DNA of 64,000 nt from Tanypteryx hageni (Eukaryota > Arthropoda > Insecta > Odonata > Petaluridae): assembly GCA_028673005.1 (NCBI GenBank), contig CM054113.1:64556850-64620849 (forward strand), given 5' to 3'. Below, piece after piece: positions 37,201-52,200 of the stretch. Position 1 is the stretch's first letter, and the number at the start of each line of letters is the position of its first letter. A model generated the notes under the pieces. That model did not search any database. It was not told where the DNA came from and worked only from the letters and a program-made list of their open reading frames with translations. A program made the position numbers and the translations under genes.

Positions 37201-40200
37201 AGCACTAGCTCTCTCTTGACCAGGACTCTACCATTCTCTTTCAAGAGTTCGAGCTGTGTCCTAGGCTCAATTTAAGTCTCCGAGTGTTGTGAAGTAGGCA
37301 GCGTGAAGGGCTCTTAGTCGTTGTGTATTTACATATTTGATTTTGTGTATAATTCGTTCTGCAACTTGCTTAACTATCAACTAGTCGTTTATCGTGGCAA
37401 TTATTTACTTCCTCTGATTCTTTTCTGCAATCAGCGATCTATATCATCCATCTCTCAGAAGTTACATCAGCCATAATAGAAGAACGCATCGTCTCACAGT
37501 CGGAAAGTGTGGGCGTGTGTCTCAAATTTTATAAGTTTAACTCTGTTTTGTGGTTCGTTCATCGTCTTAGAAAACTACTATTGATTGCATAGCCATGATT
37601 TGAATTGAAAATATAAATTTAAATTGCTCTGTCACAGTAGTTGCCTTATCCTTCAATGAAAATTTTATATTCTAATTTTCTTTGGAAATAATTTTGCCAG
37701 AAGGTATGTAGTTAACTTATGCTAAGATTTTGGTATAATAAAAATGGAAATATCAACTCATGGATCGCTATATCTAATGCTATGATGTAATCAACAGCTT
37801 TTGTATATCATCAACGAAGCAAATACAACTCTCTTGCCATTTTATCAATTGAGTCCGAAGTCATGAATAAGTCGGGCGTGTGATTTATTTTCGCGCGTTT
37901 TGTTTTCTGTTCTGCGAATTAACATGAACTTAAATAAATGAACATGCCCCTGAATCGAATAAGAAGAAATTGGGTTACTTTCGCCTACAAGATGGGTAGA
38001 ACGGCATGAATTCTTAATGGTGATGATCGAATTGTTTGATGCAATTTACTCTTGAAGAAATAAGTACCTTGGAGAACCAAGACGCTTCGTCAGGCGCCCA
38101 AATGCTATCAAGCTCCATTTGTGAGGTTTTTTCTAATTTCACTATATACAGTTCAATCATTGTTTTCTTACACAGTCGTTGCGCAGATTATTTCAGAAAG
38201 TTGATAGTGACCTTTATTCAGCACTAAATCATGTGTGATGTCGTTGAACAAATAAAAATTATGCGAACTAATTCAGAAGAAGAATTTAAAATTATATATC
38301 AAACGGCATCTGAAAAAGCAGTATCTATTGGGATTGAGGTAAGGAAACCAAAGAGTTGCATAAATCGACAACAGGGTGAAAATGTGCCTAAAGGTGAAAT
38401 ACCAAAACAATGTCAAATAGACGATTTTTTTGGGACTTATTGAGTTCTACACTAGCGATTTGCTTTCAGCAAATACATAAGTGTGTCTTAAAAGCAGAGC
38501 TTAGAATGCGGTACAAACGTTATGAAAATTCAACATCTGCAATAGTGTCACCCAAGAACGCCATGGATGAACTAGCACAGCGCGATAAATTAATTTATTC
38601 CAATATTTTTATATTGCTAAAAATATTTGTCACACTTCCTATTACTACATGCAGCAGTGAAAGATCGTTTTTGACTTTGCGAAGATAGAAGACATATATG
38701 AGGAACACCATGATTCAAGACCGTTTAAATGGTTTATCACTATTAAATATACACCGAGACATTTAAATTAGTCCTCAAGATGTTTTAAATGAATTACAGA
38801 AAAGAAAAATTGACATTTTAATTTAAAACTTTTAACATTGTATAATAAAATATTAGTGCGGTATGGTGTAATTTAATGTTTTTTAATAAATTTTTAGTGG
38901 GAAATATTTTTTTAGAGTTGAGCCCCCCAAGAGAAAATCCTGAGTGTGCGCCTGCCGTGGATCATCAGGTGGTATGTGGTCTTTATCAGAAATAATTATT
39001 TTTTAATTCAACAGAATTATCAAGCTCGCCTTATGGCTAAAATCAAATCGACACAATATATCTCGGCAATAGGCATAAAAATGGGAGGAAAACCAGATGC
39101 GCCTTTCTTCTGCAAAGCAGCCGTCATAAATGGTGATTCATTGTTGTATATTCTAAGGATCTACGATGATGACGGCTGCTTAGTCAAGATGTGCATCTGA
39201 TTCTCCTAATCTTTTTATTCATGTTGCAGAAACGTCAATTTATTTTTTTATAAATTTGTAGAATAACCGTCAGTGGGAAGCTATACTCCATACTTTTCAT
39301 CATTGATGTTGCTTCAAGAATTGAAAATCTCGTTTCTGAAAAAGTAGCTATGCCACTCGCTGAAAAGTTAAATAAACACGTGTTTAAACTTAAAAAAAAT
39401 CCGAACTAAATTCACGTCCCAGTGTAGTTTTGCACTGAGCCATTACGTACGTTGTATTTAAAAGGTAACCATAATTATATGCTATATTTATACGCTTTAG
39501 CGTGGCGTCACAGACACGTCGCAATTCATGCATTTCCGGAAAAAAGCTTCGGGAAAAAGATTATAGTGCCGAACAATACAAAAAACCATAGTTTGGATGG
39601 GAATGGCTTTAGGCTACGAATAATCCCACGATTATAGAATTAAGAACTACGGAGAAAATAGATCGATGAGCTATAATCCGAAATTAGGAAAGGGGTGAGT
39701 TTTTTCGGGAGAGAGAAGACTTCATTCGCACGCTATAAATAGTTGGAGCTGTCGAGCAGTTCGCGAAGAATACACGTCGAACCAATAACAACTTGTAGGA
39801 ACGAGACGTCGACTTCGCGGCTAGAGGAGGACGAGAGAGGAATGACAATTATGAAAATGGACGTTGAAGGAGGGTCGAAATAAAAGTGAGGAGGAGATTA
39901 GGAATAGGGAAGAAAGCATTTGGCGAGTGGAAGAACTCGTACGCCGGGGGAAGGGCGGGATTAAATTAGGATGGCGAGGGAGCGTGAGTAGAATGCTTGA
40001 GGGAGGGATTCCGAGGGGAATTCCCGCGGCGAGAATGAGGCAAAAAAGGACGTGGGCAGGGGTCGGGAAAAAATCGAAAGGAAGACGTGAAAGAAAACGA
40101 AATTAGTCGGATGTGGCGACTTTAAAAGGGAGATTTTTAAGATGCTGAAGAACGTCTCTTTACGCCAGGGGCTCCCGACATTGTATAAAGCGCAGCACCC

Positions 40201-43200
40201 TTTCTAAGAGTAAGATAAAGAAAATGTCGGGGCACCCCAACCTTTGAACAAGGGTTTTATATTTTTACCTGCTTTCGACTCATCTATTTGTTGGTTAACA
40301 AAATTATCAATTTATTAGAGAAAAGGTTATTGCACTAATTACGTAACAGCACAAATCGTTGATACTAAACAATGGTTTTTGCGGCACCCTTAAAAATCAG
40401 CAGCGGCTCTCCAGTCTACTGCGGCACCTAATTTGGGTATCACTGCTCTACGCCGATAAAGGGCGCAAGAAACTGCTGTGGAATAATTAATTTTACGTCT
40501 TATTCAAGTCGGCGATCGGAGAAGATTACTTTTACGAACGGCGCCTTAGTTGTTTAAATGCGGACACTATTGTGATTACTAAAGCGATCCTTAGAATCCA
40601 TTTGGTGTCCGCCTTAAACAGCTGTGCTGTCTCCAAAGTGATATCCAAAAGAAGAGCAATGGAGGATACTATTCCATTCGTACTTTTCGTTTTCATGGAA
40701 ATACTTCGTTGTTGAAGCCTCCGATCGCCGAGTGCAGGGATTGCAAACCTTTTTTTTGACCGCGTGCCAAAATTACAAAAATTGGCTTTCCTTTCCTAAC
40801 TTACGTGCCAATTTAAAATACATCTAAAAAGAAATAATTTCGTGGTTTAACTATGATCATTTCTTCTCAGGCTTAGAGCTCAAAAAACGATCGATTGTTT
40901 ATATAAAATTCAATTTATCATCTAAAAAGACTCAATTATCCCAGAGCGACAAAGATGGAGCAACAAGCATCTATTTCTTGGACAAAATGTCATTATTAGT
41001 CAGATATTTTATAATTGTAGTAATTGCAATCTCACCAGAAATAGTCCTTATATATTGTTTCAGAAATGAAAAAATATTGAGGAGGCGGTCGATAAACAAT
41101 ATTTTTCTGTCGAGTGCTAACCGAAATCGTCTCGCGTGCCAAAAATGACACGCGTGCCGTAGATTTGCCATCCCTGGCGTAGTGGTTTATAATTTAACGG
41201 CAGTAAGCGATGTAACATATCGTCCAATGTGGTTGTCCGCAATGCGTCGTCTAGTTTCATTCCATAGAAAACTTAACGCACGCCATTGTCCTAAACGGAA
41301 GTATTTCATCCTTATAAGTGGACACTCGATCCTCCAAAGAGAGCTTTTTCAAAATAAAAATGTCACTCGAAAGATATATTTTCGTTCAGTTTGAAATATA
41401 CGATGCTTTTACATTTTAAATGCGACGCTGCGTTGTAACCGGCTTTTTCGGAATGGACTGCTAGCCCCAAAATCTCGATCGACTTCTGATGCAGCCATTA
41501 TGTTCAGAACGTTCGGAATAACTTTAATTTTTAACTTGGTGGTTTCATCTTTACTCCTTTAGTTGGAGTGTTTCTATACTTCTCTGCGAATCGCAACTTG
41601 ATGTTCGTACTTGAAAAAATCGCGAAAGATTTGTCAAACACTGAAACTAAGACGAGATTTTTCTCGGCTCGTCTTTAGAGAGATGAGGAATTGTCTGTAT
41701 TTTTTGTCAGAAAGTATTCATAAAATCAGAATGTCGTTCTTTTCGGTAGTTTGCTGTTTGAAACGCCTCTACGATCTCGTTTCAACGAGTTCGGCTTTGC
41801 TGCTCTGAATTGTTAAGAAACATTATCATAGAAATAGGTTAGGTCCTGCAGAAATTTCTGTGATAAAGTCAATTTTCTTTCGATATTATCAATTATTAAT
41901 TAAAATTTGCGGGAGCGCGAAGAAGTAAGAAATCTGCGAAATTATCGGCAGCGTTGTTATCGCTGTCCGTTTTCGTGCCCTAATGCAAAGATCATTATCG
42001 CATTTTGGATCACGCTTGTATTGCATCAGATGAAATAACGAGTTGCCATTCACATGGAAATTAGATATTATGCAAATAAAATAAAGTCACTTCTGTGAAA
42101 AAATGGTGTTCGTCTGGCGCGTTTACGTGTAAAAAGATACATTCACGAATTTCGGTGGCCTATTATAAACCTTTGTCTAATAAGCGAGAGCTTGTAATGG
42201 AATGTGCTGTAATAAAGTTTACATTTTATAGGAGCATAAAAACTCCAATGTAAATCGGAAGGAGGAAATGAAATAAAATTGCTTCTAGAGTTTGGTTTTT
42301 GGACTAATATAGTAGCGTATACGATTATTGCAATAAACAGTTTGCTACGTGATAAAAATGGTCGTAACTAAAACTGAAAAGAACAATTTTCAAGTCAAAG
42401 GTAATCCCTTAAAAAATGAATGGTTAATAGACCATCTAACAATGAAAAAATCTCTCCATGGTTCCTGTTCACCTGACACAATTATGAATTAAAACGAGTT
42501 ATTTGATTATATCTCTATTCATTTAGTTTTTACCATACATGTGGAATTATTATGCATTATAATAACATCAGCATACAGGTATTACGCGATTAATTAGTTC
42601 CGAGAAATCGCCGCGTATAGTGAAATCGCGTAAAGTGAATTGATAATTATAATTGGTAAAATATGGATGCGTTCCCCACAATCGACCGCCTTATACAATG
42701 TACGCATATAAAATTACTTTATTAATTGCTCCAATTCCACCGGTCGTGCAATTGCATTGTATGCAGTTTTTATTTTGATTTTTTTAAAATCGCGTTATGG
42801 CGAAAACGCGTAAAGTGAGATCGCGTATAACGAGGGATACCTTTATACATATTATCTTGATTCTGCCCGTTGGTCCGCAGGAACGCTGCTTTGATTCGTA
42901 TTGAGTGAAATCTGAAACTCAATCCCGATGTTTTTAACGTGTTTGATAGAAGATTGAAATTTGGTAGGAAGGTTTGATTCTTATAGGGAAAGCCATTTAC
43001 GGAAAAAATCCCCAAAAAACCCCGGTCCGACAGCAAATATTTCGAACAGAATTTTTAATAAGGTTGAAAAATAACATTTCATGACTTTTATTTAAATTTC
43101 TTTAAATTATGCATTTTTTAATTTTAAAACTGCTATTGTTAAAAGAACAGTGGGATCTTAAAATATAGTTAAAGCTCATTGCAGTTTATTTAAGTATTAA

Positions 43201-46200
43201 TTTCGTTGTAAGTTACTACACATTTTCCTTTAATGGTAAATTGACAGTTCATTCACCTTTTATCCTGTTTTAAAGAGTTCGTAAAATAATTCAATTACGC
43301 CACCTTTTTGAACTTCGCGAATAATTGGTTCCGGGAAACTGATGCGAAATGTCAACCTAAAAAAAGTCACTTTTTTATCATAAATAATGCAGTTTAACAG
43401 AAAATAAAAGAGAACGCTACAGCAACGTAACAGCATTAAAGTGATAACATTACTTTTAGTAATCGCGTTCAATATAGGTAAGCGGCAGAAAATCTTACGT
43501 TACAAGATGGTAGCAATTCTTAGATTTACATAAAAAATTATTAATAAAAAATGAAAACCTAAAGGAACAATATAACATTTCCTTATATTACGTTCAAAAT
43601 ACAAATGAAAACCTTACACTCCAAAATGATGACATATCTTTAAATTTTAAACTAAAGTTTCATCATCAAAAATAGCAGCGTTGGCGGTGAAGTTCAAACT
43701 GAGCTACAAAATAATTAAGTTGAGAGTTATCCCGTTTGTTTACTTCGAAAACTGCTAATGATGAGCATTATAAATATAATATTATAATAATAAGCCCTTT
43801 TCTAGGGCTCCAAAGTTTAAACTGTACTTCGAAACAAAAAAGTAGAGAAAGTTCTGCATTAAAAATTGATAAAATTTCTTTTATTAATTACGTTCGAAAT
43901 GCGTAACAGAAATTCAAAACCTAGCGTATGGAAGTGATAAAATTTCTTTTAATTGTTCAAAATACGCCACAAAAAATAAAAACGAAGCATTTAAGTGGCA
44001 ACATTTCTTTTAGTAATCGCGTTCAATATAAGCAGAAAATCTTACGTTATAAGATGATAGAAATTATTAGATTTACATTTAAAATTCGTAATAAAAAATG
44101 AAAACCTAACTAAAGAAAATAACATTTCTCTAAATTACGTTCAAAATACAAAGATATTAGTAAATGAAAACCTTACATTCCAAATATTGGCATTTATTTA
44201 AAATTTTGAAGTTTCACGTTGAAAATAGAGGCGTTGGCGGTGAAGTTCAAACTGAGCTACAAAATAAATTAAGTCGAGAGTTATCACGTTTGTTTACTTC
44301 GAAAACTGCTAATAATGATCATTCTGGGGCGCCAAAGTTTAAACTGAACTTCGAAACAAAAAAGTAGAGGAAGTTCCGGTTGTTTGCATCGCAAACGGAT
44401 GACGCGAAATGCAAATAATCGGCGCGAAACAGAAGTAATGGTCATACAAAATTTTGTCACGAAGTGCAAATTCGCGTACCGCAAGCATGCGACGTTCAAA
44501 AAGGTGGTGTATTAAGTTAGATTCAGTAAGTTTTAAATAACTTATAATTTGCTGAAATATTTCAAGTAAATTTCTGCTGATTCTTCATACATTATATCTT
44601 ATTATTTCGATTTTTCTCTTATTATCAGCAAATATTTGGATAATCATTTGGGCTCTCTGCTATTAATAAAAATATAATTAAAACAAAGATAACTTTCAAA
44701 AACACTGATTTGATTGTGCATGAAAGCCAAACCAGATCATAGCAAATTTTACTGATTTTTCATATCGAAATCAAATATATTTGGAATACTTTTATGATGC
44801 TTTAATACGAGATAGAGAAGAAAGACAGAAGGAGAGAGAGAGGGAGTGTGAGACAAAATTAAATGTTCCATAAATTAAAAATAGTTTTGGGTATATTAGA
44901 ATTGTATATAGTGAAATTTATTTCTTTGTCATACAATTTCAATTCACCCAAAACTATTTTTACTCTCTGGAACACTCAATTATGTGAATTATATATTTAT
45001 TTCTTACTTTTTAGTGCATATAAAAGTTGGGTTTATTTATTTTTTATTTCAATTTTATTTTAACATGTTACTTAATTGACACATACCCATCATATTTGAC
45101 AGGCAGTTACACTAGTTATTATATATTATAATTTACATGAGCTTAAAAGTCAGTCTTCCTGCATAGATCCTTAATAATGTTTACTTATCGTCGAGAAGAA
45201 TCCAAATAAATTTAAGATTGACAACAAGGAACTGACGTCTCGCCGAAATTTTATAGAGCAAACCAGAGAAGAAGTGAAGGTGAGTGGATAATATTTTTTT
45301 TAATTTAATATTTTACAGTGAGCTCACTTTTTTCATAATTTGATGTTGTTTTGTCATGTTTATGATTTGATTATTCTTTAGAATTAAGTCTTTGTTAGTG
45401 TATTCTTCCTGATTTTTGATGATGTGATAAATATTGCCTTATGGTTTCATTTTGTTATTTTTATTATACAAATAATATATTTTGCATTTTTTCAGGTTAT
45501 GAAAGAAAAAATGAATTTGTCACGTGGAAGGGACAGAGATAGGACCGTAAGACAGGTAATGTATGAGTTTTAATTCTCCAAAATTAGAATGGGAAAATCA
45601 GTTGCATGCTTTTTAAAGAAAAGTATTGATTACCTGTGGAGTCGTTTATCAAATTTTCTGAAACAGGTGTTGCAGAGGAATAGTTTCTATTTCTACAGAA
45701 TTGTTATTTTAAGGAAAAACTGATTTTTGTATTTATGAACCAGTGAGTTACGTTTTTAATAATAATTTCACATGATTACTTTTGTGTTATATCACCATTA
45801 AAAAATGATGCCCTTCTCAAATAAACATAAGTTATTGAAGTGTTTTATTGTGATGCACTTTTGCTTTTTGAAATCTTAGAGCAACTTTGGGCTATGTTAT
45901 CCCATAGAAATTAGCATGCATACAACTTGGGGTTTCATTCATTCTTCAACATTGTCTTATTGACAAATATTGTGGTGTTACCTCGGTACGGAATCACTCT
46001 TCAGTTGCCCATGTTTTTTTATATTTTTCAGCCTCTATTGGAGGGCAGCAGCAGTCCTGTCCATGTGGTTGGAGGAGGGGGAGGTGTAGGGACAGGGGGG
46101 GTGCATGGAACCACAAAGTATTCCAAGCTGGAAAATGAAGAAGCAGACAGTCCAAGTCGGCAGTTTGCTGAGGATAGGCAGCAAGGGGCACTAGCAAGAT

Positions 46201-49200
46201 CTCCAAATGACCATCTGGATCCTGAATCACCCGCTACGCTCAAGACTGTATCACATCAAATCGGCAATGAGCTGGATGAACAGGCTGTGTAAGTAATTGG
46301 AACTGCCATGCATGTCAGCCATCCCTATCATTTTTTGAAGCATGGCCCTGAGGCCAATATGACTATAGCCTTACACACTTATATTTTGAAGTCCTACTTT
46401 AGGCCCTCCATTCCATGTTGATGTAACAGCTGAGTGATGTTAGCAGTCGCTGTTACTGAACAATTAGACTTAGGCTCCTCATAGCCTTAATCTGGCCTTG
46501 TACATACGCCCTTATTTGTATCGGTCATAGATGTGATCTATTTTAAGCATGGTTTTCACCAATTTTGTATCCACGCTATAATAAAAAAATACTGAAAGAA
46601 ACGGATTTAGTTGAGGTAATTTTAAAATATATAACCATTAAGAGCATAAGTTGTTCCTCTTCCAATAATAAAAATTTAGAGAAAGGGTGTTCTTGAAAAG
46701 ATAGGCAGAAGTTACAAGAGAAGTATGATATATCCATGCACAAAAAATAGATGCTAAGAAAGAAATATATGAATTATAGCTGTTAAAAAGGACTGAAGAA
46801 GTCTTATAAATCAGAAGATACGACAGTAGAAGGGCCGGGTTGAGATATCTGCAAGCTGTGGTATAAACTCTTGAGAACATCCTTCTGGTGGTCCATCCAC
46901 ATATTATATGCAGATAGGTGAATCATCTCAATAACTGAAAGACTGAACATATCACGGGTATTTCTTTTATTTTTTTTGTTCTTGTGGTTTCAATAAATAA
47001 ATGGAGACATACATTAAGATTGTTTACATAAAAATTTCTAAGTAAATGGGCTGATTGACTGGATTGTTGCCTGGAATGCCAAAATTCCTCATGCCTGGGT
47101 TGGAGTATTTTAATTGTCATTTCTATCTTTTTAAGTGTTTTACATTGACAGAGAATGTTATGCAGTTTTGATTACATTTTACACATCATGATATTAATTG
47201 GTATGTGTTTCAAAGATGATCTTTCCCCATCTGTGTTCTGATTTTTAATAATTCCTTTATATTTATCTTGAAATCTGAAGGAAGTTAGACAGGATCTTTT
47301 ATGTTTAATATATGGTGACTTGAAAGTTATCATACTATAATGGAGCAAGTGTGAGTTTGTTTGTCCAGAATCTGATTGGCTGGCGAGAATTGTAATTTTA
47401 AAATAAAAATTTGATATATTTGTTTCTGAATTGAACCAATTTTGTATGAATTTCTAAGTCATATGGTTGTTGTAGAACATATCCTTACAATTCATCGTCT
47501 TTTCAAAATCGAAGGTAAAACGTACAATTGGAGGGAACAAATCAAAATTACCACTACTGAAGATTTACACAGGCCATCTCACAACAAACTAACACTTGAC
47601 GATACACAACATGAGAAAGCATGAATACTTATGGTGAACATTCTCATGTAACCACTATTATATTCAGAATCAATCGCAACATACTGTATTTTTCGTGCTA
47701 TAAGACGCACCCTGATTTTTTAGAAGATTTTTCAGGAAAAAGTATTTTGGTTCACCAAAGCATTTTGAAAAAGTCATGTCGTATATCATTTCTAGCATAG
47801 ATTAAGTCCATATCTCACAACATTTAAAGAAATATCATGCCGCGATAACAGTTAAATATAACATTTTTGATAAACTTAATTCAATTCAAAACTTATATAG
47901 CTAAATGTGCCCTGCATGTACTTGGTAGTCCTATTAATTAGGCAGTGAGAGTACTTCCTTAAATTTAAGTGCATGATGAGATTTTAATTCCTAATAAATG
48001 GAATGCATATGTAATAATGATACATACTCGCAACTAGTCCTTTTTCTTTTGCACCTCTTTTTGCCTTATACGTAACCGTTTTGATTCATACAACTTCCTC
48101 TCTTTTACTAACCATTTCTTCACTTACTCCTCTAGTTGTGGCCATTTAGGACCAAGCTTACAAAGGCTGTTCTCTTTTCCTGTCACCTTCAGTTTTTCCT
48201 CCTGTTTACTACATTTACGAATAATTTTTTCTGTGGGATGTGTACTGAAATGATGTTCTGTTGCTCGGTTTCCATTTGTCATTGCATATTGAATCACCTG
48301 ATGCATATAGCTGATAGTATAGGCATATATTTTCACTCTTGTAGCCATTGCGATATCAATACATCTAATGTTACTTATCGTAGATATTTATAAAAATTTT
48401 ATGACGTCTATCAGAATTCTAATGTTCTGTGGCATTAATCTCACTATTCAAGGGCTCATTAGGAACTAAAACATATACTATAACTATATATATACTATAC
48501 TACTATAATCGCAAATGCATCAAAATTGTAAATCACTGTGAATGGACACATAATATAGTAATAAGTCGGTGTAATGAAATATTCAGTAAAATGAAATTAT
48601 TTTCCATCCCCTCCCAATTTACTGTGCAACATTATGGAAAATGTTTCATTTTAACAAATATCATTGTAACAAAACATCGGTTTAGCGGAATAAAAATTCA
48701 TCCCAGTGCAAAAAATACGATCATTATAACATAGTTTGCAAAAAGAAATTCCTTAATATGATGTACACTTTTTGATCTTTACTGGGTTTGGTTTTTAGCA
48801 TCTGACAATGCTGCAATGATTTAAACTCTGTGAAATCTCAGTCCAGGCAATTGTATTGGACAATCACCTGACTGGCAGCCAATAGGCAGGTTCTTCACAG
48901 CTCTATCGGACCATTCAGAAAAAAATTACCAACTTTTTTTAAGAAGTAAACACTAATTCATGGTTTCTTTCTTTATAATTATTTTGTTATATATAACCAT
49001 CGTTCTGACATTTTGGCTAAAGTGCAGTATATTACCCTTGACTGTGGCACCGCAAATGACTATGACCAAATACAGAATTACATATACAGTAATATGTTCT
49101 CGTAGGAATAAGCATTGTTTGCACATTGAAAAACTTTTCCTTTTTATTCCAATAAAACCTTCTGTTAAGATGGATTTGGGTTGAGTTGTACTTGCATCTT

Positions 49201-52200
49201 CACTTTATATTAATATATTATTCGTACTAAATATTTACGAGTTTCTTTTCCTACTATGATTACAATTACGACTTAAGCACTACGCAGTTCTCAGAGTTAC
49301 CGTTTTTGGCACTAGTGTCAGGGGGAGGATATATTGCATTTCCTCTGAATTTTTAAAATTGCATTTCATTGTAATGAAATTTCGTTGTAACGAATGTATT
49401 TTGGTCATCTGCACAACTTTGTTATACTGACATTTCACTGTAGCCCAATAATGAAAATGCATCGTCACGTTGCTTAAGATTTTACTGTATATATTAACAT
49501 TTTTCACTTTTAATTATTAATAATGTATATTTTAATGATTTTGCAATTACCTGCTTGCCAATTACTCCATTTTGTGGATCAGTGGGTTTGTTTCAATGAT
49601 GATTACAGTAATAATTTTACCTTCAGTCTAGAAGGCACAGGCTGATTTTGGGAACAACTTTTTTGGAAAAAAGTGCATCTTATGGCCCTAAAAATATAGT
49701 GATTATTTTCGATTGTCTTAAATAAATATAAACATTTATGTTGCCTTGGAAATGCTAATGAAGGAATAACTGTGAAAGAAAACATTAGTATTGTTGCCAA
49801 TAAACCAAAAAATAAGCAGAAATAAAGATAATAATTTATTTTGTATGCTAAATAAATAATTATGTTAATGATGTTAGATATAGAGATTAAAAATTATGAA
49901 TATTTAAAGGTCTTTAATGAAATTTTCCACGAAAGCTACAAAATCTTTATCTAAAAACAGAAAAATAAAATTTATTTTAATAAAATCACGTATGCACTAA
50001 AAAGTAAAAAATATATTATCTAAAATTCACATATTTCAATGTCCCATAAAGTAAAAATAGTTTTGGGCCTTTAAATGTTGTGTAGCTTAATGTTTTATGA
50101 ATAAATCTTCATTAATATTTCTTTGCCACACCACATTTACTTATACTTCCTGCCACATTCAATTATGTGAATTTCATATTTTGTTTACTTTTTAGTGCAT
50201 ATAAACGTTGGTTTCATTAATTGTTTTTAAATTTTTTTACGTAGTTCTTAATTCACGAATACACATCATATTTTGATGGGCAGTTACAACTAACATTTAA
50301 CAATACACAATAAAAAAGCATGTATACTTACGATGAACACTGTCATGTAATCACCATTATTCAGAATCAGTTAAAACAATTATTTTTTTATTATCTCAAA
50401 TAACATTTGTTTCCTTGGGATTAATTATTTAGGACAAACATTGGAAAATTGGAACCTTCCTGCATTCTATCATGTTTAGTCACAGTCAATTTTTTCATTA
50501 TTAAAAACTAAATTTTATACTGAATAGCCTTAGATTCGAATTCTAATATAAAGCCATTTTAAGTAATTTAAATTTGCAAAAAATAAAGCAATAGATTTTT
50601 ACGTTATCTTATGGAAAAATGTTAATCCTCTATATTGGCAACACTGACTAATCCCAGTTGACCAAACCTTGACCATTCACTAACAATAAGTTGAGATGTA
50701 GGTAAGAATCATACCAAATTTCGTTGTTCTAGGACTTATAGTTTGGGTGTGCATAATGGGACACACAAACAGACATTCGGAAATGTATATTGGATAGGAT
50801 AGCTTTTTGTGAATTTGCAATCCATGAAATACATAATTTCCCCAGAAGAAGAGACAAAGTTTGTTTTTTAATCTTATGTGACAAAAATAAGTTTTGAAAC
50901 ATCAGGTTTTTGATCAGACTAATGTCTCATGCCTTATCTTTTAATGCTGTAGACAGCTCAAGAATAAACACTTGAATATCACAACATTGGCACAATATAC
51001 ATTGCTCATGGGACTTCCTAGTCTCAATCTCACCCCAAATAAAGACCAGATCAATCAATCAATCAATATATGTATGCATATGGTCTCACTACACTCTCCC
51101 TGACTGGAAGGAACTCATACTGCTATAAAAATAGCAAAACAGGGGATAATGTCTGTATTTTAATGGTATTAATATATTGTTATCCTCATATATGTGAAAT
51201 CAAATTTGATAAATAGTTATACCATATTTAAATAACTTAAATACCAAGTATTATGTGGATTGGTAAAGCCACAAAAGTACTGATGCTTTATTGCTAGATG
51301 TTAAGCGATGTCAGAGGACTGGGGAGAGCTGAGTGTAAAACTCAACATATTATGATGTCCCTGGACACTCGATTGTTATTTTTTAAGAAATATAGTTTAT
51401 GTAGTATTGTTTATGACTCCAAGCTCTATAAATGAATGAGTTTTAATCAAAATCATTGAAACCATTTTTTAATGAATCAAAATTTTCTATAAATCGACAA
51501 TAGTAAATTACCCTTTATTGTTGCACTATATTTTTCATCTCATTTCATTCTAAATAATAGTATGCCTAAATACGAAATAGTATTAAATTTCCTTCAACCG
51601 TTTAGGCCAGGGGTGGGGAACCTGCGGCCTTTTGTGAAACTCAGTGTGGCCTTTCGCATGTAATTTCAAATTCATAAGGTTTTAGTAGGAAACTTACAAA
51701 AAGAACAGTAAAGGATTATATTATAAATAAATTGAAAACTCACTATGCAGAAATAGTCAGAGCTAAAAATTGAAAAACTTCTCGAGGAGACTATTTGCAA
51801 AATCGATCAAATAAATTCGCCCAAATATTTCTATTTCGATACAGTCATACCTCGCTTAACAACAGAGTTGCATTCCTCGAAAACATGCCTTGAAACGATT
51901 TTCTGCTAAACCAATAGCAATTTTTCATATACCCCCATGTTATAATTCTAGATACGTTTTTAGAAAATTGATGTTTACTACTTAATAGCTAAATATATGC
52001 CTTTCCTGATCTATCAGTAATATTTTAATAGCATAGGTATATACAACGCTCTACACTACGGAAAACATATGCATTACGTTAAAGTACAATTTAATAGAAA
52101 AATTATGCTGACGTACACTTCGATCGGGGAAATATTTCTTTTCCCCTTCTCTCTCTTAACTGTGATACATTGTATTTAAGTGCATGTGTAAGTTTCTCTG

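Larger units (their letters stand above)
23187..45184 (+). other. U12-type AT-AC intron, about 22 kb
   Basis: The 5' end ATATCCTTTT matches the minor-spliceosome AT-AC donor consensus in full. ATCCTTAAT at 45167-45175 matches the U12 branch site (TTCCTTAAC) closely, with the branch A about 10 nt before the terminal AC (45183-45184). Joining C with TT gives Leu in DTI-L-IVEKNP, where the family has a small or aliphatic residue in DTI-x-IVE. No AG acceptor preserves the frame here. The intron carries many mobile elements (listed separately). Confidence 0.92.

Noticed and set aside
39864..40106. 80-codon Lys/Arg/Glu-rich reading
   Set aside because: Explained by purine-biased composition.
45994..46243. 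Antisense open readings of 71-78 codons
   Set aside because: They lie opposite syntaxin-6 exon 5, whose + strand frame, phase and homology are clear.
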